Source of the DNA: Dipteronia dyeriana
Taxonomy: Eukaryota; Streptophyta; Magnoliopsida; Sapindales; Sapindaceae
Length of the DNA: 64,000 nucleotides
NCBI GenBank assembly: GCA_032871835.1
Contig: CM065299.1
Location: forward strand, 83,209,652-83,273,651
Direction of reading: 5' to 3'
Shown here: positions 21,731 through 31,640 of the stretch, piece after piece
How positions within the stretch are numbered: the first letter of the stretch is position 1
Layout: each line of letters opens with the position of its first letter
Made by a program: the position numbers and the translations under genes
The notes under the pieces: model-generated
Databases searched by the model: none
The model's input: only the letters and a program-made list of their open reading frames with translations
Told to the model about the DNA's origin: nothing

Positions 21731-22480
21731 TCAGGATGCAAACATCGAAGAAGGGGAAGGGACCTGCCCCTATTGTAGAGGCCCTACCAGGCAATATTAG
21801 ACTGAAAGCCTCTTAATTCTTCTGGCTTGGCCGGGCTCCTCGGGAAGCCTTCCTTCTTAGAGATAAACCACTATTGGGTCCATCCAGCATGGCTATCAAT
21901 CCAGGATATAAGTCTCATTGCCTGTTACTATGCTTAGTTGGGAGATCACTTGGTAAGAGACTCCCTGTGGTAGGGCTTGGCCTTCATTTGCAACTATCTT
22001 GGCTAGGACTTCAGCTCGATGATTCCGTTATCGAGGCACCTGCTCGATCTTAAATCCCTTAAATCCCTTAAATTTATTCTTAAACAATTGAACTAGCTTC
22101 AAGTAGGCAATCATGTTATCCCATTCAGCCTGATAATCCCAAAAAACCTGATTGACTATGAGCAATGAGTCGCTATTTACCTACAGATAATTGACCCCGA
22201 GCTCGGTGGCCACCTTAATCCCGTCTAGGATGGCTTCATACTCTGCCTAATTGTTAGAGGCCTTAAATTTGAATCTGAAATAGTGGCAGCACTCAGTCTC
22301 CTCTGGGTCTATTAGAACTATACCCGCTCCTCCCCCAACTTGCTCGAATGCTCCATCTGTGTAGATAATCCATGACTTACAACCTATGGGCCAGCTGTCG
22401 AACTCTGGAATCTTCTTAGGAGCTATATTTATAGCTGCGGAGATCGCTTGGCTTGGGCCACTTAGAGTCAATCACAAAGT
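21731..22480 (-). pseudogene. Second, archaeal-type RNase H of G1 copy X
   Basis: SWIIYTDGAFEQVGGGAGIVL supplies the first catalytic Asp, AEYEAIL the Glu and VNSDSLLIVNQV the next Asp. A weak final motif (RAEVLAKIVANEG) shows Glu where Asp is usual. This domain follows the RT-linked RNase H and precedes integrase, the arrangement known for the Tat clade of plant Ty3/gypsy elements. The open part is 22247-22471; stops follow. The stretch down to 21731 is the linker to integrase. Confidence 0.8.
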
Positions 22481-22489
22481 TCGCCAAAT

Positions 22490-22890
22490 CCTGGGCTTTA
22501 ATTACGGTATGGGTTTATATCTTAAATCAAACTGGGTGAGCTCTAGGGCTCATAAAACCAGTCTTCTGGACACATCCGGCCTTTGTATGAATTGATAGAG
22601 AGGTTGGTCCGTTACAACTGCTATTGACTGAGCTTGAAAGTAGGGACAGAGCTTCTTTGCCAATGTTACCATGACATAGGCGAGATTCTCTAGAAGGGTA
22701 TAATTCTTTTCTAGCTTGGTTAGGGCATGACTCAAGTAGTAGATAGGCCGTTGGACCATATCTCCACATTTCTTGACCAAGGTCCTACTCACTGTAGTTT
22801 CTGAAACGGCCAAGTAGATTTGTAACTCCTCTCCAAGACTTGGTATGACTAGTAACAGAGGGCTTGATAGATACTTCTTCAAGGCTTGAA
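22490..22890 (-). pseudogene. RT-linked RNase H of G1 copy X, catalytically degenerate
   Basis: The frame 22550-22882 contains LQIYLAVSETTVSRTLV, PIYYLSHALTKLEKNYTLLE and IAVVTDQPLYQFIQRPDVSRRL. The catalytic Asp of the usual (S)DAS motif is absent (LAVSE). This is expected where a second RNase H has taken over the activity in Tat elements. Confidence 0.8.
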
Positions 22891-23793
22891 AAGCTTGCTC
22901 GCTCTCCTAGTCCCATTTCATGTTTCTTCCCTACTTGATAGCTTTGAAGAAAGGGAGACACTTACTAGTGGACCGAGAAAGAAACCTGTTGAGCACTGCT
23001 ATCTGCCCAGTCAAGACTTGAACTTGTTTAAGTGATGTGGGGAACTCTAGGTCCAAGATAGCCTTATTCTTTTCTTGGTTAGCCTCTATGTCTCTCTCAT
23101 GAACCATGAAGCCCAGAAACTTCCCTACAGTCACCCCAAAAGCGCATTTGAAGGGGTTCAATCTCATCAGGTTTTCCCTTAGGATCATGAAATTTTTATG
23201 AAGGTCATCCTGATGTTCTTCTTCGGTTGGTGACTTTGTAATCATGTCATCGATGTATACCTCCATTGATCTTCCAATCTCGGGTTTAAACAACAGATTG
23301 ACCAACTGTTGATATATAGCTCCTGCATTCTTGAGTTTGAACGGCATCACCTTGTAGCAGTACAGACCCTGCCCGATGTTGAAACTGGTCTTGTCTTGGT
23401 TGGCGGGATGCATCATGATTTGGTTGTACCCCGAGAATGCATCCATGAAGCTTAGGAGCTTGTTTTCGAATATAGAGTCAACCAACTGATCAATCTTTGG
23501 TAAATGGAATTTGTCTTTCGAACATGCCCTGTTGAGATCAGTGTAATCGATGCACATACACCACATCCCATTCGTCTACGTTACCATGACAACATTGGCG
23601 ATCCAATCGGGGTAACGCGCCTCTCCAATGAACTTATTTTGATCAATTTGTCAACTTCTTCCTGAATCACAACATTTCTTTCAGCGTTAAAATAACCTTT
23701 TTTTGTTTGATGGGCTTGAAGGTCGGGTCCACTGCTAATCGGTGAGCAACCAACGACATCGGGATCCCAGGCATCTCGTCGTGACTCTAAGAG
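22891..23793 (-). pseudogene. Reverse transcriptase of G1 copy X
   Basis: A long open frame, 22931-23566, holds the RT palm: CIDYTDLNRACSKDKFHLP, LLSFMDAFSGYNQIMMHP, QGLYCYKVMPFKLKNAGAIY and the catalytic YIDD followed by MITKSPT. The upstream part (QEEVDKLIKISSLE, about 23581-23793) is in another frame and is cut by a C1 LTR fragment at 23794. It is the best-preserved RT of the four G1 copies but is not joined to an intact gag or protease. Confidence 0.9.
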
Positions 23794-24228
23794 TGTTGGG
23801 ATTATGCTCGATAGCAAGAGTGAAATAATATATCTGACAATCTTTTCATATTAATAAAGTGATTTCTAGTTTAACAAATCTTATAGCATTTATAGTTTAA
23901 TTATCACAATTGTCAAAAGTAAATAATTATAAGGTCAAATGACTATGAGAAAACAAGAATTGTTCATACATCTAGATATGTATGAGGTAGACACAATTCT
24001 TTAGTTATTCTTGAATAATATTCACAACTTAAGTTAAAGGTTAGGCGCCTTTATCTTGTTAAAGTTGTAGATTCTTTTGCTAGCATTTGAGTGAGATCAA
24101 ATGTGTTTTGATGAGTCTAAAATCATCAAAGTGTGGTGTCTTTGGGCAAAAGAATCTATTGCATTGGGTGCATTGAATTGAATCATAGTGAAATACTTTA
24201 TCTAGAACAGTCAGTGGATAAATGTTTT

Positions 24229-24519
24229 TCATTTGAAGACAATCGGAGAGTCTATCTCAATCCAAAGACAAATGATGGACTTATGGTTGCAAGTGTTATC
24301 ATTTGAGCTTTCAATGAGTACGATTATATAGCATAGTATATCCTCGATAGTTTGGTGGTTTTCATTTGTTAATCGATAGAGGACTTCATTTATAGATATG
24401 GACATCGTGGCTCCATTTATTAAATGTGAGTAGAATATCATCATATGGATGTCTAATTGGATATTAAATCTTAACGTTAAGTTTTCAATAGTGTCTATTG
24501 AAACATGGCTTCTGGACAA
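24229..24519 (-). other. Antisense frame in the C1 LTR, copy 2
   Basis: Same frame as 18597-18812, with an upstream in-frame ATG giving 96 codons. It shares SISINEVLYRLTNEN and SSNDNTCNHKSII. Confidence 0.25.
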
Positions 24520-24983
24520 GTCAAAATATCCAAAATCAAAATGTGGTCATATGAGTAAATATGGTAACTTGGAGAGCTATAGGTGGTCTATGAGCTCTTG
24601 ACGATTACTGATATTCTTCACGAAGATACACTTTCTCCATTAAGATTGTCTAGGGTATGAATGAGGAATATTAACTTATTCTATATTTATTTAATAGTTC
24701 AATATTAGCTCTTTAGTGGAATGAACTAAAATTAATAGATCGGACATAAGTGAATTATTTGGTTATTGTGATTGGGTTGTGTCTATTGGAGCTTAAATTT
24801 AGATAGTCCGCTAAGATCCCCAATCCACACGAACTTGCAAGGATCACTTGATATAATCTACCGGACCAATTAGGGGTCCATCTAGAATTATAATAAGGCA
24901 TGTGGACTTGTTTCTTTTTGTAAGAATGGATCTAGTTCACATGTGGACTTTTTATTACGGTCCAATGGATTTAATAAAATAGA

Positions 24984-24987
<4 letters not shown>

Positions 24988-25019
<32 letters not shown>
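24988..25019. repeat. TA microsatellite in the C1 LTR fragment
   Basis: A TA run of about 32 bases at a place where the other C1 LTRs have only a few TA units. Confidence 0.9.
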
Positions 25020-25022
<3 letters not shown>

Positions 25023-25727
25023 TATATAATGGTGTTGGGCGGCAAAAGCTATATAGTTTAGCTTAATTATATTATTTTTATTTTATTATTTAATTAAATA
25101 GAAATTAATTTATTTTGTAGTTAACTAATTATTGAATTAAAAGTCAAAATCTTTTTCCTAGTAGGAGATGGTCTCCTAATATTATACTATTGTTAGTAGT
25201 ATAATTAATATTAAAGATTATATTTGATAAGTAGATAAATAGAAGGAATTATTTATGTAGTCTTGGTGTAAAGTAGAATTCTTCTTTGAAAAGGATTCTT
25301 AACTACCAACTAAATCCACCTAAGGAAATGATTCTTGTCAACCAAGTAAATCCTTCTTGGGAGAGGGTTTATGATCCTATTTATAACCCCTTGATGAATT
25401 CAGCTAGCCCTATGTTTCTATGAGTGAAATTTCTGCTAAGCAAGGTATTTTTCAAGAAAGAATTCTGTCTAGCAGGAGAGAATTTTGAGTGAGAAAAAAT
25501 TAGTTTTTGCTCTAGACAAAATTCGATCCACCGTAGATATAGGGTGTAGAATTCAGACAAGGAGAAAAGAGAAAAAGAGAACGTTTTTATTTTGATAGTA
25601 CACTAGTATCCCTTACATCAAAAGGGTTTTGTGTACAAAATCAAATCGGGTTCACACGAGTTTCAATCAAGTAAATTGATAATTCACAAGTGACTGGAAG
25701 TTCTTGGACTTTTCTCTTGGAGATAAT

Positions 25728-26530
25728 CAATAATTGTCGTTGAATTCTTTAAGGATCCCAATTAGACCCTCATTCACTCCCGGCTCAAGCGTGGCTCCTG
25801 CCTTGACGACCTTCAAGGGATCGTCCATCCGGATGGGTTTCTCTTCCAGCTTATCCACTAGGTGCCCGCTGGCCCATTCTCTGCTCTGCTCTGCTCTTCT
25901 TCATTTGGCATCACGAGGTTATCCTCTAGGTGATTTGCAGGCTTTACATCCTCCAAAGTCAACCTGGGTGTTACCTATATCGTGGTAACATGTGCAAACT
26001 ATTTTGCTAGAGCTGTTGGGTAGGGAGATACTGCATAGCACTTCCTGGCTGCTTGTTGGTCACAACGTATTTCCCCTACATTGTCTCCTACTGGAAACTT
26101 TAGGACGTTGTGGTAAATGGACAAGACCCTCTCCAAGGATGACAAGAAAGGTCTTCCTAGTATCGCATTATAGGCCGATGAGGTATCTACCACCACGGAG
26201 TCCATCATAACATTTTGTTGGAGGAGGGCTGTTCTGGTGATTATTAGGAGGATCTTTGATCGCACAGGTATGATCGAGTCCCAGTGAATCCATACAGCGG
26301 GGTGGTACAGCTATTGTAACACCATTGTTTCAAATTCAGTTTTTCCAAAGTGTCTTTGAAGAGGATATTGACGCTACTACCTGTGTCAACAAGCACGCAG
26401 TGGAATATATAGTTGGCAATCTGTACCGTGACCACCATGGTATCATTATGAGGCTGCACGAAATTGTAGAGATCCATCTCGGTGAAATGATCTGTGATAA
26501 CAGAGAGGGGTTAGTCAAACTCTGGTAGAC
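25728..26530 (-). pseudogene. Aspartic protease and protease-RT linker, G1 copy X
   Basis: On the minus strand, HNDTMVVTVQIANY, then the active-site motif VLVDTGSSVNILF, then after a frameshift VVDTSSAYNAILGRPFLSS (the hydrophobic-Gly flap-side motif) and LSIYHNVLKFPV. The linker contains DDPLKVVKAGATLEPG, which normally leads to RT. Open parts are 26244-26477 and 25999-26265. The catalytic Asp-Thr-Gly is intact here, unlike in copy Y. Confidence 0.85.
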
Positions 26531-28480
26531 CTTGAGGATACCTTACCCTTCATCTATACAGAGGATCTTCCTCGCATGGTTTTTCTTGGAATTATTGGAG
26601 GTGCTAGCCAAAGTGCACCTTCCGCTGATGTTATGTATCGTCTGGATTTACTGTACAAGATCTGCATGTTCCCCCTTTATCTTCTCAACGTGCCCAAGGA
26701 TTTTGGCATGCACATCCCTCCCAGTTTTAATATTATCCCTGATCTACTGTAAGAACTCTATCAAACATCCTCCTCTTATTAGAACATTGATCTGATTACG
26801 CAGGTTATAGCACTCCGAAGTGTTGTGCCCCACATGTTCATGGAAGTCGTAGTACTTGTACTAGTTTCTCTTATCGACTAGAGCTTTCATATGTGTGGGC
26901 TTCTATAGTAGTCACTTATCCTGAATAGTCAGATAAATTGTTTCTCGGGATGCATTTAGGAGGGTATAGTGATCATACCCTCTCTCATTTCACGTTACAG
27001 GGGCTACTGTCCTGGGAGGAGACGAAGCCCGTAGAGGAGTTCACTTTTCAGGATACCTTTCTTGCCTAGACTAAGAAGTGGGGAAGTGGTACGTCGAACT
27101 ATTATGAGGTTTATTTTGATTTTTCTGAGCTGGCTTTGGTTTGGGAGATTCCTTCTTCTATCGCTTTGTTGTTCTCATATCGTCATGTTCCATCTTGACC
27201 TTGAGCTGTTCATCAATTTTGACTTGCTCTAGAGCCCAATTATAGGCCTCCTAATAGGTCTTCGGAGGTCTCTTGTCAAAGGATCGATATAGCTTACCCA
27301 CCCATAGGTTCCGCCTGAAGTTGGCAAGGGTTTCTTTCTCAGCGAAGACCCCCATCTGGATGACTTCCATGTGGTAGTGTTCAACGTATGACCGGAGTGT
27401 CTCACCTTGCTCCTGGATCATATACTGTAGGTGTATGAGGTCCTTTGGATGTGGTTTGACCCCTTAGAACTAGGAATAAAAATCTGCTGATAGTTTTGTA
27501 AAAGAATGCTTGATGCCAACTGGCAACTTTCTGAATCAGGTTTTAGCTAGTCGGTCAGAGTGGTAGGGAACATCCTGCACATGGCATCCTTGGTAGTACT
27601 TTAGACTTCCATTTGCTGGACGAAGCTCTATAGGTGGTTCAAAGGGTCTTTTATCCCGAAGAATTTATCGATCGACATCTTGAATTTTGGCAGGAGCTCC
27701 ACCTCCCAGATCCTTCTGGTGAAGGGAGCATTCATCTCGCTCAATGGATGTTTCTTGTCCTTCTTGTACTTTTCCTTCTTTATTTGCTGGATCTCCCTCT
27801 AATGCTTTTCCAGTTGATCTTTCAAGCGTTTGTTCCTAGGTTTCTTTGAGTTGACCTCAAACTCCTTGCTATCAGATCCCCCTGATGAGCTAGATTCCTC
27901 TACTTTATCATCTTTACGGGCGGGCTCTGCCTGTGCAATTTAACGGATACCCCTACCTTCAGCTCAAGGTTCACTCCTAGAAGTCTCCGGTCAAGGGGGG
28001 CTGTGAGGTGCCCTTAGTGGTGCATCGGCTGCTGACTTGACCTGCCTAGGCTGATAGTTAGTCGGCTTGTGCGGGATTAGGGGCATGAGCCATAGCCTGT
28101 CCCAGATGGAAGTTGTTGGCCCTGTCCTATGGTAAGCAGGGATCGGTGGGTTCCCAGCAGATCAAAGGTAGGCTGCCTAGCAGCAGTTTGGGTAGCCTCT
28201 TCTCGGAGGATTAATTACTTCTACAGCTAGACGGAGGATTAATTACTTCTACAGCTAGACAGAGGCGGACATTTTCCGCAATGACTGATGCATGCTGATT
28301 GATCACAGCTTGGTTCACCACCAGAGGGGTAAGAGCCCGCTCTGTGCCTGGCTGATGCGAGGCTGGCTTATGGTGCCTGGGTTTCTTTCCATTTTTCTGC
28401 TCTTTCTGGGTAGAGGGCATATGGATGTCGTGAGGTTTCAGGCTGTCCTAGAGAGGAGCGAAGCCTCATGATTACTGAAA
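26531..28480 (-). pseudogene. gag of G1 copy X (minus strand)
   Basis: Read leftward from the PBS: the N-terminal variable part at 28211-28420 (VNQAVINQHASVIAENVRL); a capsid-like start LLPKFKMSIDKFFG near 27690; the Retrotrans_gag core with YMIQEQGETLRSYVEHYHME and EKETLANFRRNLWVGK near 27250-27420; and a Cys/His segment HNTSECYNLRNQINVLIRGG near 26770-26820. Stops and frameshifts leave no long frame. gag packages element RNA in the virus-like particle. Confidence 0.78.
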
Positions 28481-28520
28481 ACAACGAACTTGTATGTGTA
28501 AAAATTACGGTGTAAGTTTT

Positions 28521-28540
28521 TCCCAATGATGGTCCGAGAA
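28521..28540 (-). other. G1 primer-binding site, copy X minus strand
   Basis: On the minus strand TTTTCTCGGACCATCATTGG, next to the LTR end at 28543. It is a diverged form of the TGGCACCGTCTGTGGGAA site at 42110. It is the second PBS of this element. Confidence 0.6.
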
Positions 28541-28542
28541 AA

Positions 28543-29678
28543 TGTTAACGGAAAATTTACTCAAGGTGAGAAATTCCAACTAACACCCTCGAGACTACTA
28601 CCACAGAGGTAGTGGCCGGGGTCAGTACCTTAGATACCCGACCTGTTAGGACATTGGTGGTTTTTTAATATAGATATGAATATAATGAGAAAAGGAATGT
28701 AATGGCTTTATTATCAAGTGTGAATATCGTACAAAAGACTCTCAAACACTCTTAATCTTTCTGGGATACAGTAGGGTGGCAACCTCGTGCATGTCGAAAA
28801 GTAGATAATACTGGAGGCCGTGTTCTGATTACAAGATTTAGGCTAAATACAAAACTCTCCTCATGTATTTGCCCTATGCCGCTCTCTTCACTGTCAATTA
28901 TTCCACCCCTTCCATCGTTCATGTTGGGTGTATTTATACACAGTCCGAGTAGTTTAAACTACTGAATCTCCTGCCATGATTCTCGAAATCCGTTCCATCA
29001 TTTTCAGACGGGATCTTTTATTTAAAAGTCATTGACTTCGAATTAATAACAGATTCGAGAATATCTTTGGTGGAGATAAGTTTGTTTACTTTTTGGACTT
29101 AATCTTTTGCCTCACACGTACACAAAGTTTTAGTGTTCGTTGGAGTGTAGATATGATCTTATAAGTATTCATGACATGATTCTTCATGGATGTCGTAGAG
29201 TTAGGTGTTCGTTGTTTCGTAGAGCGAGGTAGACCCTTGCCTTAGTTTTGGTCTCAGAAGATTGGGTTGACTCTTCCTGGTTGGGGGTAGCATGGATTAA
29301 GCGAACTACCTTTTTCTTATCTAGATAGGTTCGAGTCTTCCTTAGCGAATTCGAGCATAGCTATAACATGAACCTGATATCTTTAAAGGCCCTTTTTTGT
29401 GTCTGGAGAGGATAGCGGGCTTCTGGAGAGGTTGGCGGGCTTCTAGACTTGTGACGGGGTAATTTTGATATCGGGAAGTCCCGGATAACCCGTGTCAAGT
29501 TTTACCAGAATTCTAGTGTCGGTATAAAGAGCTCGATTTGGTCTTGTTAGGCTCCATTCCTAATAGTTCTGAAGCTCGATGACCCTTTCTCGCTTCTGCG
29601 GGGTGGTTCTATGGTTTTATTCGGGTTAGGAGAGTGGAAAAATTCACTTTGGTCTTTAGCCAAATTTTGCTATTAACA
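28543..29678 (-). repeat. G1 5' LTR of copy X, minus strand, complete
   Basis: 1136 bases. On the minus strand it starts TGTTAATAGCAAAATTTGG and ends TAAATTTTCCGTTAACA. The TATA box is at 28931-28938 and an AATAAA signal at 28707-28712 (both minus strand). Its outer end abuts the integrase of copy B with no spacer. Confidence 0.88.
28931..28938 (-). promoter_or_regulatory. LTR TATA box of copy X 5' LTR
   Basis: TATAAATA on the minus strand within GACTGTGTATAAATACACC, the same context as at 10739 and 43339. Confidence 0.65.
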
Positions 29679-30620
29679 CTAAGTCATCTACCTCTTGAAC
29701 GTCTATCCTCGATCAGTTCACCTTACCCGTTTGCTGTATGGGGGATTGACCTGATCAGACCGTTTCCTATATCCCTTGGACAAGCAAAGCATGCTATCAT
29801 CGTTGTTGATTACTTCACCTGGTGGGTCGTGGCAGGCCCCCTTTCCCAAATCTTAGAGGAAAATACTACCAAGTTCAACAAGACGAATGTGGTATACAAG
29901 TTCGGTACCCTACTGGTCATAATTACTGACTTGGGAAAGCAGATTGGTAATGCAAGGTTCACAGATTATTGTGAGAGATTAGGTATCGACCTTCGGTTTG
30001 TATCGGTAGCTAATCTACAAACCAATGATTTAGTTAAACCAACCAATAAAACCATCAAGAAGCTTTTGAAAAGAAAGTTGTAATAGAAGAAGGGATAATG
30101 GATTGAAGAGCTTCTCGAGGTCCTTTGGGCCTATCGGACAATGAGGTGAACAACAACTGGGGAAACACCTTATTCTCTGGCCTTTAGGGTTGAAGTCGTT
30201 CTCCCCATAGAACATAAGCTAACCTTGTTCAGGGTACACCATTTTGAACCAAAAAGCAACGAGGTCAAGCTCTCAGCTAGTCTAGACCTTTTAGAAGAAA
30301 AACAATAACAAGTGGCAAAGAAGGTGGCAATCTACCAAAGCAAGATTACGAGGTATTTTGAAAAAAGAGTGAAGGCCAGGAGCTTCAAGGATGGGGATCT
30401 TGTCCTTAGAAAAGATACACAATACCAGGGTGAGGTCAAACGGGGTTCTAGGAGCCAATTGGGAAGATTCATATTTGATCAAGGTGGTGATTCGAAATGG
30501 GGCTTACAAGCTAGAAGACATGGATGGTCAACTCATTGATCACACCTGGAATGCAGACCATCTTAAGGATATTTTATCCTTAGACAGGGGACTCCTGCAA
30601 CAGGCTACCTTTCTTTAGAT
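29679..30620 (+). pseudogene. Integrase of G1 copy B, N-terminal truncation
   Basis: The frame enters at LSHLPLERLSSISSPYPFAV with no HHCC segment. It then shows VWGIDLIRPFPI (first Asp), VIITDLGKQIGNARF (second Asp), NDLVKPTNKT (Glu of the usual LVE replaced by Lys), [20 protein letters not shown], and a C-terminal segment with VKARSFKDGDLVLRK and IDHTWNADHLKDILSLDRG. Stops occur near 30082. Open parts are 29679-30083 and 30312-30618. Loss of the third catalytic residue makes it inactive irrespective of the stops. Confidence 0.85.
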
Positions 30621-31640
30621 ATCAATAAGTTATAAAAAAAATTGTACTTCATTTCATCTATCAATAAAGCCTGTTATTTTCTTTCAATCTCCAGTTGCGT
30701 TATGCTTTCTCCACGAATGAAACTCGCCTTGATCGCCATGAGCCAGGGAAAGCTAGATAGCTTCCTTAGTACCCTAGTCTGGATAAGTTCTACCAGGAGG
30801 ATAGCCGTAATATATCGACAATGATCACCTCAAGACCAGAGACTGGTCGGGGAAGTCCCCTCACCATCCATGCTGCTTCGGGCGTACACCATCCCCCCCG
30901 GCTAAGAAAGGTCTAAGTATAAGAGCATAGTTGTCATCCAGATCTCGTGACCATGACAACTAGCTAAGCTTTCCTATTGCCTTGGTCGGGTGACCTCCCT
31001 CAAGAAGGGTCTGATTATAATAGCATAGTTGCCATCTAGATCTCATGATACCCTGGTCTGGACCAGTCTTACTAGGAGGATAGCCATAATATGTCGACAA
31101 TAATCGCCTCGAGACCAGGATAGCTATCAAGCCTTCCTGATGCCTCGGTCGGGCTATAACCCCCGAGACGGAATTGGGCTTTGAAAGGTGCAAGCTAGCA
31201 GAAAATCATGTAAAGGGACTACTCACTAGAGTCATCCAGCTATAAATTTCTTCTGAGAGCTGAAAGCTCTAGCAAGTTATCTACTTATACACTAGAAACA
31301 AGTTAAAGATATCTTTATTTTTACCAATTTCAATTAAGTCAAGTTATTTTGGAAGTTGAATTTAGGTCAGGATCAGGAATGAAACAATGAGACACCAGTC
31401 AAGTCAAAGTTTATTGAACCAAGCATGAAAGAAATCTTAAGTAATTTTTCATTGATAATAGGGGAGCCTATCCCCCTTTAAGGCTACAATCATCAAGCAG
31501 GGAGCCCAACCCTTGGTTCCGGGCTATAAAAAAATGATAATGATGAGAAAGCTAACTAAACTGGTAATAGCGGGGTGCCCACTCTTCTTTTCCGAGCAAC
31601 AACAGTGAGTTGTAAATAGATAGTATCTGGCTTCAGCTCC
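30621..31640 (+). repeat. Post-pol region with about 105-bp repeats (copy B)
   Basis: Three to four units at 30770-31160 contain TGATGCCT.GGTCGGGCTA, AAGAGCATAGTTGTCATCCAGATCTCG and ACCAGGATAGC, the reverse complement of the units in copies X and E. The block 31440-31535 (GGGGAGCCTAT, GGCTACAATCA, GGGAGCCCAACCCTTGGTT) is the second conserved post-pol block. No coding sequence was recognised. Confidence 0.75.

Larger units (their letters stand above)
23794..25727 (+). repeat. C1 LTR fragment inside gypsy pol of copy X
   Basis: It starts TGTTGGGATTATGCTCGATAGC and runs parallel to the 18162 LTR to about TTTTCTCTTGGAG. It then stops short of the usual TTTTCCCTACA end by a few hundred bases. An internal deletion removes material near 25255. 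A TA run lies at 24988-25019. Both flanks carry versions of the same gypsy target (GTCGTGACTCTAAGAG at left; GTCGTTGAATTCTTTAAGG at right). Confidence 0.85.
9921..29678 (-). mobile_element. G1 copy X: rearranged Tat-type Ty3/gypsy element with inverted LTRs
   Basis: On the minus strand, gag, protease, RT, two RNase H domains and integrase follow the 5' LTR at 28543-29678 in the usual order. Beyond the post-pol repeats and the C-terminal part of the antisense ORF, where an antisense-ORF start, PPT and minus-strand 3' LTR should follow, there is instead a gag start (11180-11640), a PBS and a plus-strand LTR (9921-11088). The element thus has two 5' ends facing inwards. It is interrupted by C1 (13350-20628) and a C1 LTR fragment (23794-25727). 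All coding parts are broken. Confidence 0.72.

Noticed and set aside
26325..27849. Several plus-strand frames over the copy X protease and gag region
   Set aside because: They are shadows of minus-strand protease and gag, which carry recognisable motifs.
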